IMG/VR virus record: IMGVR_UViG_3300034022_000282
Location: 1-63,602 of that record
From: a virus
Length of the DNA stretch: 63,602 nucleotides
Reading direction: 5' to 3' (one strand)
Shown here: positions 9,253-17,000 of the stretch, piece by piece
Position numbering within the stretch: the stretch's first letter is position 1
How the letters are laid out: each line of letters opens with the position of its first letter
The notes under the pieces: generated by a model
What the model was told of the DNA's origin: nothing
Databases searched by the model: none
The model's input: only the letters and a program-made list of their open reading frames with translations
Translations under genes and position numbers: made by a program

Positions 9253-9426
9253 ATGCAAATAGAACAAGGAAAAAAGTACAACGTAGTACTTACAGGAGAA
9301 GAATTAGCATTAATTCAAAATGCTTTGGTAGAATTACCATTTAAATTTACAGCAGCTTTAATCCAGGGGTTACCTGAGAAGATTACTGCTTATGATGAAA
9401 ACAAATTAGAAATAGTAGAGGGTTAA
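9253..9426 (+). CDS. 57-residue hypothetical protein
   Basis: A short open frame, ATG at 9253 to TAA at 9424-9426, encoding a 57-residue protein beginning MQIEQGKKYNVVLTGEEL and ending KLEIVEG. It fits the 12-nt gap after the previous gene and has a plausible amphipathic helix (residues 15-35). Codon use and tight packing suggest it is real. Function unknown. Confidence 0.55.
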   Translation: MQIEQGKKYNVVLTGEELALIQNALVELPFKFTAALIQGLPEKITAYDENKLEIVEG

Positions 9427-9450
9427 CCTCTATTATTTCTCCATTAAACT

Positions 9451-9573
9451 ATGGCAAAAGTAGCTACTAAACAGAATTTTAAATCGTCACCTTTTGGTAC
9501 TAAGAAGAAAGGTATGGCTAAAAAGAAATTAAACAAACACGAAAACAAAAAACCGTATAATCGTCAAGGCTAA
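9451..9573 (+). CDS. Tiny basic protein (40 aa)
   Basis: ATG 9451 to TAA 9571-9573 encodes 40 residues, about one third Lys, ending KKPYNRQG. Small Lys-rich proteins of this type occur in structural loci of crAss-like phages and could bind DNA or RNA. It lies between two other very small genes in the same direction. Function is unknown; the coding call rests on packing and composition. Confidence 0.5.
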   Translation: MAKVATKQNFKSSPFGTKKKGMAKKKLNKHENKKPYNRQG

Positions 9574-9578
9574 TATCT

Positions 9579-9737
9579 ATGAAACAAGTTGCATTAGAAC
9601 TCACAAAAAAACATGGTTGGAAAGTGTTAGCATTTATACTGCTAATGCTTGCCGTTAAGTTTACAAACTTAGAACCTAAAATGGTAATTGATTTTTTAAA
9701 CGATAAATCTGTTATTCAAAATGACTCTACCAATTAG
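9579..9737 (+). CDS. Small single-span membrane protein (52 aa)
   Basis: ATG 9579 to TAG 9735-9737 encodes 52 residues with one hydrophobic segment (about residues 15-27, KVLAFILLMLAVKF) after a basic N-terminus. The last 17 nt overlap the next small membrane gene, so the two are coupled. Position at the head of the envelope/lysis genes suggests a membrane role such as a holin accessory or antiholin, but that is inference. Confidence 0.55.
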   Translation: MKQVALELTKKHGWKVLAFILLMLAVKFTNLEPKMVIDFLNDKSVIQNDSTN

Positions 9738-9981
9738 TTTCAAAACATTTAGTAAAGACCCGTACAAGGCTACCATGTTTATGGTTCTTTGTGCTATTGC
9801 ATACTTGTACGTAGATAATAAGATTAACTATACAAGTCAAATAACTAAACACGAGCAGAAGATAATTGTGCTTGAACAAAAAGTTGATTTGTTAAGTTCA
9901 GCATTAAAACGTTCTGATAGTGCATTAGTAGCTGTCACGACAAGACTAGAAGTATTAACTCAAATGGGGGCTATCAAATAA
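9721..9981 (+). CDS. Small membrane protein with coiled coil
   Basis: An 86-residue protein with one transmembrane helix (about residues 17-31, TMFMVLCAIAYLYV) and a periplasmic-type heptad segment (about 38-80, rich in Leu/Val with Lys and Glu). This layout resembles inner-membrane spanin-like or Rz-type proteins, but no lipoprotein partner directly overlaps it. It ends TAATG into the next gene. A role in envelope disruption or in regulating lysis is inferred. Confidence 0.55.
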   Translation: MTLPISFKTFSKDPYKATMFMVLCAIAYLYVDNKINYTSQITKHEQKIIVLEQKVDLLSSALKRSDSALVAVTTRLEVLTQMGAIK

Positions 9982-10313
9982 TGAAATATTTATTATTGTC
10001 AATAATAACAATATTAGCAGTATCATTATCAGAACCCAATAGAGAATTGGAGTATGATTCATCAGTAGATTCATTACTTGCAAAGACTAATAACACATTT
10101 AAGAAAGCATCTACAGTATGTGTTAAAGCTGAAAAGCAACAAACAAAGATGATTACAGAAGTAAAAGAGAAAGTAGTATCGTTAGAAAAAGATAAAGAAG
10201 ATCTACAAACAACACTAACAGAAACTAAAACTCAACTTCAAAATGTTAAAGAAACTATTAATACTAACGCTGCTGACACTGGTGAGCAGTTTGACTTATT
10301 CCCAAGTAATTAA
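9981..10313 (+). CDS. Secreted or membrane-tethered coiled-coil protein
   Basis: A 110-residue protein. Residues 1-18 form a hydrophobic signal or anchor sequence (MKYLLLSIITILAVSLS), and residues 25-95 are a strong heptad-repeat coiled coil rich in Lys, Glu and Leu. Its last 71 bp are also used, in another frame, by the signal peptide of the next gene. It could be a periplasmic spacer or spanin-like component. The start overlaps the preceding stop as TAATG. Confidence 0.55.
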   Translation: MKYLLLSIITILAVSLSEPNRELEYDSSVDSLLAKTNNTFKKASTVCVKAEKQQTKMITEVKEKVVSLEKDKEDLQTTLTETKTQLQNVKETINTNAADTGEQFDLFPSN

Positions 10314-11034
10314 AACAATTGAAGGGCAAAAAGTAGTTTTATTTACACTTGAACAAGCTAAAGGAGTAAATGATACCTTTGTAATTCAAAAACAAAACAT
10401 TGCTAAATTAAAATCTCAAGATAGTTTAAATCTAGTAAGTGTTAAATATTTAATACAACAAGATAGTATCCATAAAATTAAAGATAGTATAACTTACTAT
10501 CAACAAGTGCTTCCTGCATTTGCTGAAATAAAACAATTATTAGTTGCACAAATTGAAACTCCATTTAAAGGTAATATTGAAATAGGAGTAGGTGCAGGTG
10601 CATCAACTTACTTTGGTAATTTTAGACCTTTCAATACAATTGCTGACGGTAAGTATTATATACCATCAGGTGCCGGAGTATTAAAATATAATTTTCATAA
10701 ACATCTAACTTCAAGATTTGAGGTAATAGGTACACAAATAGCAGCTGGTCCATTAAGTAAACAACTTATAATAGGTACAGTACTTGTAGACTACAATATT
10801 GCTCCTAATATGTACAGCATCAGAGTAGGCATGATACCTACTGTAAGTGTAGGATTAAACGTATTCGGCTTAACAGATAAGTCATTGGTAGTTGGAGCTG
10901 GTATTAAATCATACTTTACAGCATCAACTGCATTAGAGATTAACGTAAGATACGGACTAACAAATATAGACAATGTTGGAGGTACAGATACCTTTATTTA
11001 TGGGCATTTAATTTTAACAAAACGTATACTATGA
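10243..11034 (+). CDS. Secreted protein with outer-membrane beta-barrel-like domain
   Basis: A 263-residue protein with a classic Sec signal peptide (MLKKLLILTLLTLVSSLTYS, cleavage before Q21). A helical or coiled-coil stretch (about 35-105) follows. Residues 110-263 consist of alternating short amphipathic strands (NIEIGVGAGASTYFGN, SIRVGMIPTVSVGLN, ALEINVRYGL) ending in a C-terminal hydrophobic strand, as in small OmpA/OmpX-type barrels. It starts inside the previous gene, in another frame, and ends just before the holin. It may insert in the host outer membrane to aid lysis or block superinfection. Both roles are inferred. Confidence 0.62.
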   Translation: MLKKLLILTLLTLVSSLTYSQVIKTIEGQKVVLFTLEQAKGVNDTFVIQKQNIAKLKSQDSLNLVSVKYLIQQDSIHKIKDSITYYQQVLPAFAEIKQLLVAQIETPFKGNIEIGVGAGASTYFGNFRPFNTIADGKYYIPSGAGVLKYNFHKHLTSRFEVIGTQIAAGPLSKQLIIGTVLVDYNIAPNMYSIRVGMIPTVSVGLNVFGLTDKSLVVGAGIKSYFTASTALEINVRYGLTNIDNVGGTDTFIYGHLILTKRIL

Positions 11035-11279
11035 AATTCTTTAAACAATTATTTGACGACAAAAATACCATCAACGAAAAAGCTGTAGTTGGTTTTATTG
11101 CATTCTTTATGCTAGTAGTAGCATTAGCAGTTGATTTGGTTACTGGGTATTTTGGAAACCCATTAGTAATTAATGAATTTATATTTGATGGATTTATGGT
11201 AATAATTTTAGGCAGTTTTGGTATTGCCTCAGTAGATAAATGGTTAAACAAAAAAGATAATAACACACCAAATGAGTAA
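11031..11279 (+). CDS. Holin candidate, two transmembrane segments
   Basis: An 82-residue protein with a charged N-terminus, two transmembrane helices (about 17-38 and 47-67) and a short Lys/Asp/Asn-rich cytoplasmic tail (DKWLNKKDNN). Size, topology and position directly before the M15 peptidase fit a class II-type holin that opens the inner membrane to release the endolysin. It overlaps the preceding stop by 4 nt and the endolysin start by 8 nt. A family-specific match was not made. Confidence 0.72.
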   Translation: MKFFKQLFDDKNTINEKAVVGFIAFFMLVVALAVDLVTGYFGNPLVINEFIFDGFMVIILGSFGIASVDKWLNKKDNNTPNE

Positions 11280-11727
11280 CATATCAAAACATATTACATT
11301 GAAAGAAGCTACCTATTCATCAACAGGAGAAGCTAAAAAGATTGATAATAGTCCTACGGCTGAACATTTAGTTAGTATGAAGCTATTGGCTGAAAAAGTA
11401 TTTGAACCAATCCGTGAGTGGTACGGTAAACCAATTAAAATAAATTCATTTTACAGAAGTAAAGCTTTAAATTTAGCTATCCCTGGAAGTAGTTTAACTA
11501 GTCAACACTCAAAAGGTGAAGCTATGGATATTGACACAGCTGCTGATAATAAGAAACTATTTAACTATATTCGTGAAAATTTAGATTGGGATCAATTAAT
11601 CTGGGAATTTGGAACTGCTGAAAATCCTGACTGGGTACATGTTAGTTACAAGGCTACAGGTAATAGAAAACAAATACTAAAAGCTAAAAAAGTAAATGGT
11701 AAATCTGTTTACGAACCATATAAATAA
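11272..11727 (+). CDS. Endolysin, peptidase M15 family (D-Ala-D-Ala carboxypeptidase-like)
   Basis: A 151-residue protein covering a single peptidase M15 domain. The zinc-binding signature S-x-H-x(2)-G-x-A-x-D is seen at SQHSKGEAMD (His79, Asp86). The catalytic Glu is probably Glu112 in IWEFG, and the third zinc ligand is His123 in DWVHVSY. It cleaves peptidoglycan stem peptides. There is no signal peptide, so export depends on the upstream holin. The order holin, M15 endolysin, spanin completes a Gram-negative lysis cassette. Confidence 0.92.
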   Translation: MSNISKHITLKEATYSSTGEAKKIDNSPTAEHLVSMKLLAEKVFEPIREWYGKPIKINSFYRSKALNLAIPGSSLTSQHSKGEAMDIDTAADNKKLFNYIRENLDWDQLIWEFGTAENPDWVHVSYKATGNRKQILKAKKVNGKSVYEPYK

Positions 11728-12188
11728 TGAGATACTTATTAATCATATTAAGTCTAATACTTGTTTCATGTAGTTCTGAATGGCACATGAAGAAAGCTTT
11801 AAAGAAAAACCCTAAGTTAGCTGATAGCTCAGTTAAATATGTACCTTATTACAAAGATACTATTGTAACTATTCAGATTGTAGGAGATACTTCAGATCAA
11901 TCTGTTAAGTATGCTGAGTGGTATAAGAAAATAGCTGACAGTACAATGATTGTATTTTCAGATAGTTTTACACATGTAACCCAAGAACTAGATTCATTAG
12001 GTAAATTAAAAACTAAAGTTATTAGGTTACCTTATGAAGTTAAACAATTAGTAACCATACATGATACCATACAAGTTAAAATGCCACCTCAAGTTATTGT
12101 TAAGAATGAAATAGGTAGTTTTACTTGGATTTTGATATTAGTGGTAATTGTGCTATTTTTGTTGTTACTTAATAAGTTATTTAGATAA
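11727..12188 (+). CDS. Unimolecular spanin (u-spanin)
   Basis: A 153-residue protein combining an N-terminal lipoprotein signal (MRYLLIILSLILVSC, lipobox Cys15) with a C-terminal transmembrane helix (about 134-150) and a short basic tail NKLFR. Between them is a beta/Ser-Thr-Val-rich periplasmic domain. Lipid anchor in the outer membrane plus TM anchor in the inner membrane is the defining u-spanin layout, as in phage T1 gp11. It would fuse the two membranes in the last lysis step. Its start overlaps the endolysin stop (TAATG). Confidence 0.88.
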   Translation: MRYLLIILSLILVSCSSEWHMKKALKKNPKLADSSVKYVPYYKDTIVTIQIVGDTSDQSVKYAEWYKKIADSTMIVFSDSFTHVTQELDSLGKLKTKVIRLPYEVKQLVTIHDTIQVKMPPQVIVKNEIGSFTWILILVVIVLFLLLLNKLFR

Positions 12189-12859
12189 TGGCAAGTGCTA
12201 AAGAAATAGTTTACAATTGGAGGAATTTAATTAGTGGTGGTAGGTTATCAGATGATGATATACCTTCATATTCACAGTTAAAGTTTATTCTTAATTATAA
12301 ACGTTTACAATACTTACGTCAAGATTATGCAAAGAATTTCTTTGATAATGATTTGATGTATCAAGATCTTGGGTGTCTAGAAATGGAACCTGTAGATTCT
12401 GCAGAATGTTGCCACTTTGAAACTGGTTGTACAATATACCGTACAAAAGAAATACTACCTTACCCACTTAGACTTTTAGATAGATTAGGATTTAAAGTTA
12501 ATGCAATTAACAAAACCAAAAGGTTTGAATTAATACTTCCTGAACGTGCTCCATTTATTGGGTATACTAAATACCCATCACTTACTGAAAAAGTTTATTG
12601 GTTAAATGGTAGATTGTATATGAGAGGACTACATGCTATTAATGCTAGAGTTATAGCTGAAAATCCAGAAGATGTAAAAAGATTTAGATGTGATGATCAA
12701 TCGTGTTATAACGATGATCACCAATATCCTTTGCCGGGAGATATGATAGATTTGATAACAAAAGATATATTAGGAACTGAATTAAAAGCCTTAATATCTT
12801 TAGGACAAGACTTAGAGAATAATGCAAAAGACGATATGTACGAAAGAACTTCTCAGTAA
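12188..12859 (+). CDS. crAss-type virion tail/ring protein
   Basis: A 223-residue protein beginning MASAKEIVYNWRNLISGG, followed by LSDDDIPSYSQLKFILN, a pattern typical of a conserved crAss-like virion protein that sits in the portal-proximal tail stack. Several cysteines cluster (ECCHFETGC, CDDQSC), which could bind metal or form disulphides. It opens the tail-assembly block and overlaps the next gene by 38 bp. The exact ring position cannot be set from sequence alone. Confidence 0.68.
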   Translation: MASAKEIVYNWRNLISGGRLSDDDIPSYSQLKFILNYKRLQYLRQDYAKNFFDNDLMYQDLGCLEMEPVDSAECCHFETGCTIYRTKEILPYPLRLLDRLGFKVNAINKTKRFELILPERAPFIGYTKYPSLTEKVYWLNGRLYMRGLHAINARVIAENPEDVKRFRCDDQSCYNDDHQYPLPGDMIDLITKDILGTELKALISLGQDLENNAKDDMYERTSQ

Positions 12860-13289
12860 TAATTTAGAAAGTAAGAAATTACTTTCTATTTATTCTGATA
12901 TATGGTATACTCTAAACCAAGTAATGGTTAAAGAGTTAATAGAAAAAAACTACCTTGAGTTACCTATTTTAGGTCGCTTTAAAATAGTTAGGTTTAAACG
13001 TAAAGTAAAGATTAAAGAAAATGGTAAACCTAACTTACCCATAGATTGGATAAAAACAAGAAGGGGTTGGAGAGACGGTACATTAAAATCAGATAAGTTT
13101 ATATACCATACTAGGAACTGGGCTATTAAAATAGTTTGGAGTAAAACGAAAGTTAAAAACATAAAAGTATATTCATTTAAACCATCAAGAACAAATGGAG
13201 GTAAATGTAATACTGGAATGATAAATCAATTATGGGCTTATTTAGCAGAACAGGATACTAATTATCTAAAAATTCCCATGATAAATTAA
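12822..13289 (+). CDS. IHF-like small tail-locus protein of crAss phages
   Basis: A 155-residue basic protein. The N-terminal helices are followed by KNYLELPILGRFKIVRFKRK, a pattern resembling the LPxLGxFxI core of HU/IHF-fold proteins, then a P-I-D-W-x-K-T element. Genes of this type are conserved beside the P22 gp4-like tail gene in crAss-like phages and are often labelled IHF subunits, although they act in the virion. ATG 12,822 keeps the full first helix despite the 38-bp overlap; ATG 12,925 is an alternative. A DNA-binding or tail-stack role is inferred. Confidence 0.62.
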   Translation: MQKTICTKELLSNNLESKKLLSIYSDIWYTLNQVMVKELIEKNYLELPILGRFKIVRFKRKVKIKENGKPNLPIDWIKTRRGWRDGTLKSDKFIYHTRNWAIKIVWSKTKVKNIKVYSFKPSRTNGGKCNTGMINQLWAYLAEQDTNYLKIPMIN

Positions 13290-13297
13290 TATATTTG
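13290..13297 (+). promoter_or_regulatory. TATATTTG -7 box before tail genes
   Basis: TATATTTGTAAT directly follows the stop at 13,287-13,289 and ends 4 nt before ATG 13,302, the same short spacing as at 598. The resulting mRNA would begin at or close to the start codon. Shared TATATTTGTAA core with the sites at 4542 and 23,758. Confidence 0.65.
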
Positions 13298-13301
13298 TAA
13301 T

Positions 13302-14030
13302 ATGAACTACAGAACAGTCTCTGCTAAAACAATAGTTGAAACAGTATTCTCAAGATACCGTAATTATATATCTCAAGATTCTGATGGATTAGTGGGTAAT
13401 GCCGTTGAATGGATGGGTGAAGCCTTAGAAGCTATTGGTATCCTTTCAGCAATGGAAGATATAGATGCTGTTCATGCCGTTGAAAATGGTAGAGTAGAAA
13501 TTCCTTGTAATTTATACTTAATAAAATCAGTAGCACATGACGGTAATTGGTTACCTTACGGTTCCCAAACATTTAATTATGACCTTCACTGTACTCATTG
13601 TGTAAATGAAGATGCATCAAAAGATTTACCTTATTCATACATTGTTAATCCAAATTGGATACAAACCAATGTTCCTGATGGAGAAAATATATGTATTAGC
13701 TACAAAGCTTTTGCTGTAGATGAAGAAGGATACCCACAAATTCCAGATAAAGTAACAGTTAAACAAGCATTGTTTTGGTATATTACTATGCTAATGTGTT
13801 TAGGTGGATTCCAACATCCGGAGATTAACTTTGACAAAGCTGAACAAAGATGGTTAAAATATTGTGGTCAAGCTGAAGCTGACTTAGCATTACTTGATAA
13901 ACCACAAAGAGAAACATTTAGAAATCAGTGGGTTAGATTAATTTCTACTACCCAACATGATTATAGAGATTTCTTTAGTAACATTGAAGGTGAAGTTTTG
14001 CAACAAAAATATAACAACCAAAGAGTTTAA
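13302..14030 (+). CDS. Tail stabilisation protein (P22 gp4-like)
   Basis: A 242-residue protein. The N-terminal helical region (ETVFSRYRNYI, then AVEWMGEALEAIGI, about residues 12-50) is the pattern of P22 gp4-like tail proteins that bind the portal and close the DNA channel. A beta-rich middle (ENGRVEIPCNLYLIKSV) and a helical C-terminus follow. In crAss-like phages this gene neighbours the IHF-like genes and the tail muzzle, as here. Its stop overlaps the next start (TAATG). Confidence 0.78.
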   Translation: MNYRTVSAKTIVETVFSRYRNYISQDSDGLVGNAVEWMGEALEAIGILSAMEDIDAVHAVENGRVEIPCNLYLIKSVAHDGNWLPYGSQTFNYDLHCTHCVNEDASKDLPYSYIVNPNWIQTNVPDGENICISYKAFAVDEEGYPQIPDKVTVKQALFWYITMLMCLGGFQHPEINFDKAEQRWLKYCGQAEADLALLDKPQRETFRNQWVRLISTTQHDYRDFFSNIEGEVLQQKYNNQRV

Positions 14031-17000
14031 TGCTACCACTAAAAATAAATACAGATTTAGACCCAACAAATGCTCCAGAAAACTCTTCAACCTTAAATGT
14101 CAACATGAATGCTGACATTTTAAAGGGTGTTATCAGTAATGAGCAAGGGTTTGATATAATTACTTTAACTAATGACAGCAGGAAGATTATCGGTAGTTGT
14201 TTATTACCTGATAATTCTACTTGTTTATTTTCTCAAATATTTAATAATGCTAACTATGCATCTGAAATAGGTGTAGTTAAAGAAGGTGTATATACTGTTA
14301 TACTAAGAGATAATCTATTAGTTAATGCTGCATTAGGTTTTAATACTACTAATTTAATTCAAGCACAATCTAAAGTTAACTTTAATGGTGATTTTGTAAT
14401 ATACTGGGTAGACGGTAATAACTCAGATAAATGGTTAAATATTACTAACTTACAAGTAGATACAACTACAGATTTAAAAATAACTGATGCTGCTCAATTT
14501 AATTTAATGCTTGGGTTTGCTCCTGCAATAGGAGATTTACCTAGTTTATCTATTATTGAATCTGGTAGTTTAGAATCTGGAGTATACTATGTAGCAATTA
14601 CTTACGGAGATAAATTTCAAAATTTCACTAGAACAAGTTTAATTTCTAATCCTATACCTGTAGTATCTCCTAATGCTCCATTTGATAATCAATACATTGG
14701 ATCAAAACCAGTTACTTTTACTAATAAAGCTATAAACGTAAGTTTAGATGTTAATGTAACAAATATTGAATATACTTTTGTTAAAGTAACTGTTATATCT
14801 AAAATTAATCAAGTACTTAAAGCTTATGAGTTTGGTATATTTGAATTAGCTACTAATAATTTTCAATGTGTTGTTGATACATTAGTAAATAAAACAGAAG
14901 TTAGTGTAGACTCAGTTGTTATTAATAATGCTGATTATAACTCTTCACTTACACTTACTCAACTAGACGATGTACTTTACAAAGCACATTTACGTAGTAG
15001 ACAAACTATTGATTTGCAACCTTATGTAAATAACATAAAAGTAAACTATGTACAAAAAGAAATAGATTTAAGCTCATCTTTACCAAATGAATCTTTTAGA
15101 GATCCTAACATGACTTTTTATTCTAAGGGGTTTATGTATGATGAAGTATATGCTTTGTATGTTTCTTTTATTGTAGAAGATAATGGTGAATACGAAACTG
15201 AAGCTTACCATATTCCTGGTAGAGAAGCTGTTAATGTTGATTTAGGTATAGGTATTGCAATTAATCCTTTAGAAACTGAAAACATATCTACTATAGCTAC
15301 AGCTGCTAATCCAAATGATTATTGCAGTGTAGAGTATTTTAGAAATTTACCAAATGCTCAACAACCTTTTAATAAATTTTATGATTTAGACCCAATTAAT
15401 TCTAAAATATTTCATGCTATAACAACTAATAATAATCCATTAGCTGATACCAACATGGGTTATTACGAAAATAAAGATGAAAGGTATAGTTTGTTAAGCA
15501 AATGGTTAACATTAGATAATACTAGTACCCCTGTTCCCGGTAAAGATTATAGAGGTCAGAATGTAAGACACCATAAATTTCCTGAAGCATATAACCATAA
15601 TTTAGAAAGCTTAACTCCAAATTTATCTAAAAGTATACATCCGTCAACTACTAATTATAATTTGGTTAACTTATTAGGTATTAGATTATCTGATGTAGTT
15701 ATACCAGATGAATTAATAGGTAAAGTTAAAAAAATAAATATATATTATGCTAAAAGAGATTTAAACAATAGAACTGTATTAGGCCAATCTTTATTACAAT
15801 CTCTTTCTCAATTTCACAATTATACTTCTACACGAGATAATTACGATACTAAAAATACTGTATGGAACAATAGTGGGCAATTTGTAGGTTATCAAATGTC
15901 TCAAGATACAGGTTTATCTGCAAGAGTAGCTGGTATTTTTCCAGTTGGGTATGACAGAACTGCAGCACAAACTCCAGATACTTGGATGTATGCTTCTCCT
16001 GTAATTTTTACTGATCGTATAAATCCTACATTTTGGGGTAAAGGGTATTATAAATTTAAAGCTTTTGATTTAATGCAACAATCTCTTAGTACAAATTTAG
16101 CTACTTACGTTAAAAATTTGTATAGAGTAAAAAGTGTGTATAAAGTACAATTAATAGATGGAGTTAATTTAAGTGATCCGTCATTAAACATGATTACTTT
16201 GTTTTTATTTGATCCTTGTAATGCTACTAATACTACTAGTATTGCTGCAAATTATTATGGCGGTATAGATAGGCTTGTATCAAATAATGAAAGTTTAGCT
16301 AATAATATTAGATTAATAACTAATTCATCTTACGTATCTCAAGGATTTCCTAATCAAAGATTTATTACAGAATCTTCACCTTATTCTTTTTCAGCAATAC
16401 CTTTTAATTATGGTGGTGAAACTAGTTTATGGTTAGAAACTGATTATTTTTTAAATAGTTGGAATTACGCATCAACTTTAAATCAAATAAATAATGATTT
16501 TAGTTATATAAATTATATTAACAATACTACTTTTTTTGATACAAATACAAATTTAACTGATAGATTATATGCATCACCTTATATATCAAATTTGTGTGTT
16601 TACAAATTAAATATATTTCAAACATTTGATAGTCAAGTATTATGTTTAGCTAATTCAATAAATATTGAAGATATTAGTATTACTGATATTTATAATGGGG
16701 ATACTTTTACAACTATTAATGCTGATAAAGGGGGTGTAGATGCTTCTGCTTATACACCTCAAGGTAGTCATCCAATAGCTACAAATCCTAATGATAGACC
16801 TTTAGGTCAATTTAGAAGTGTACATTGTTATATTACTCAATCAACAGCTAATCCTAATTACAGGTATGAAGGTGATAATAGTTGGGAAACTTTTTATCCG
16901 TACACTTCAATTGATGAAATGTGGAGTATAGCTCAAACAGATCCTGAATGGTATGGTTACAACATTGATTATTCATCAGTTAATGATATTAAACAACCTG

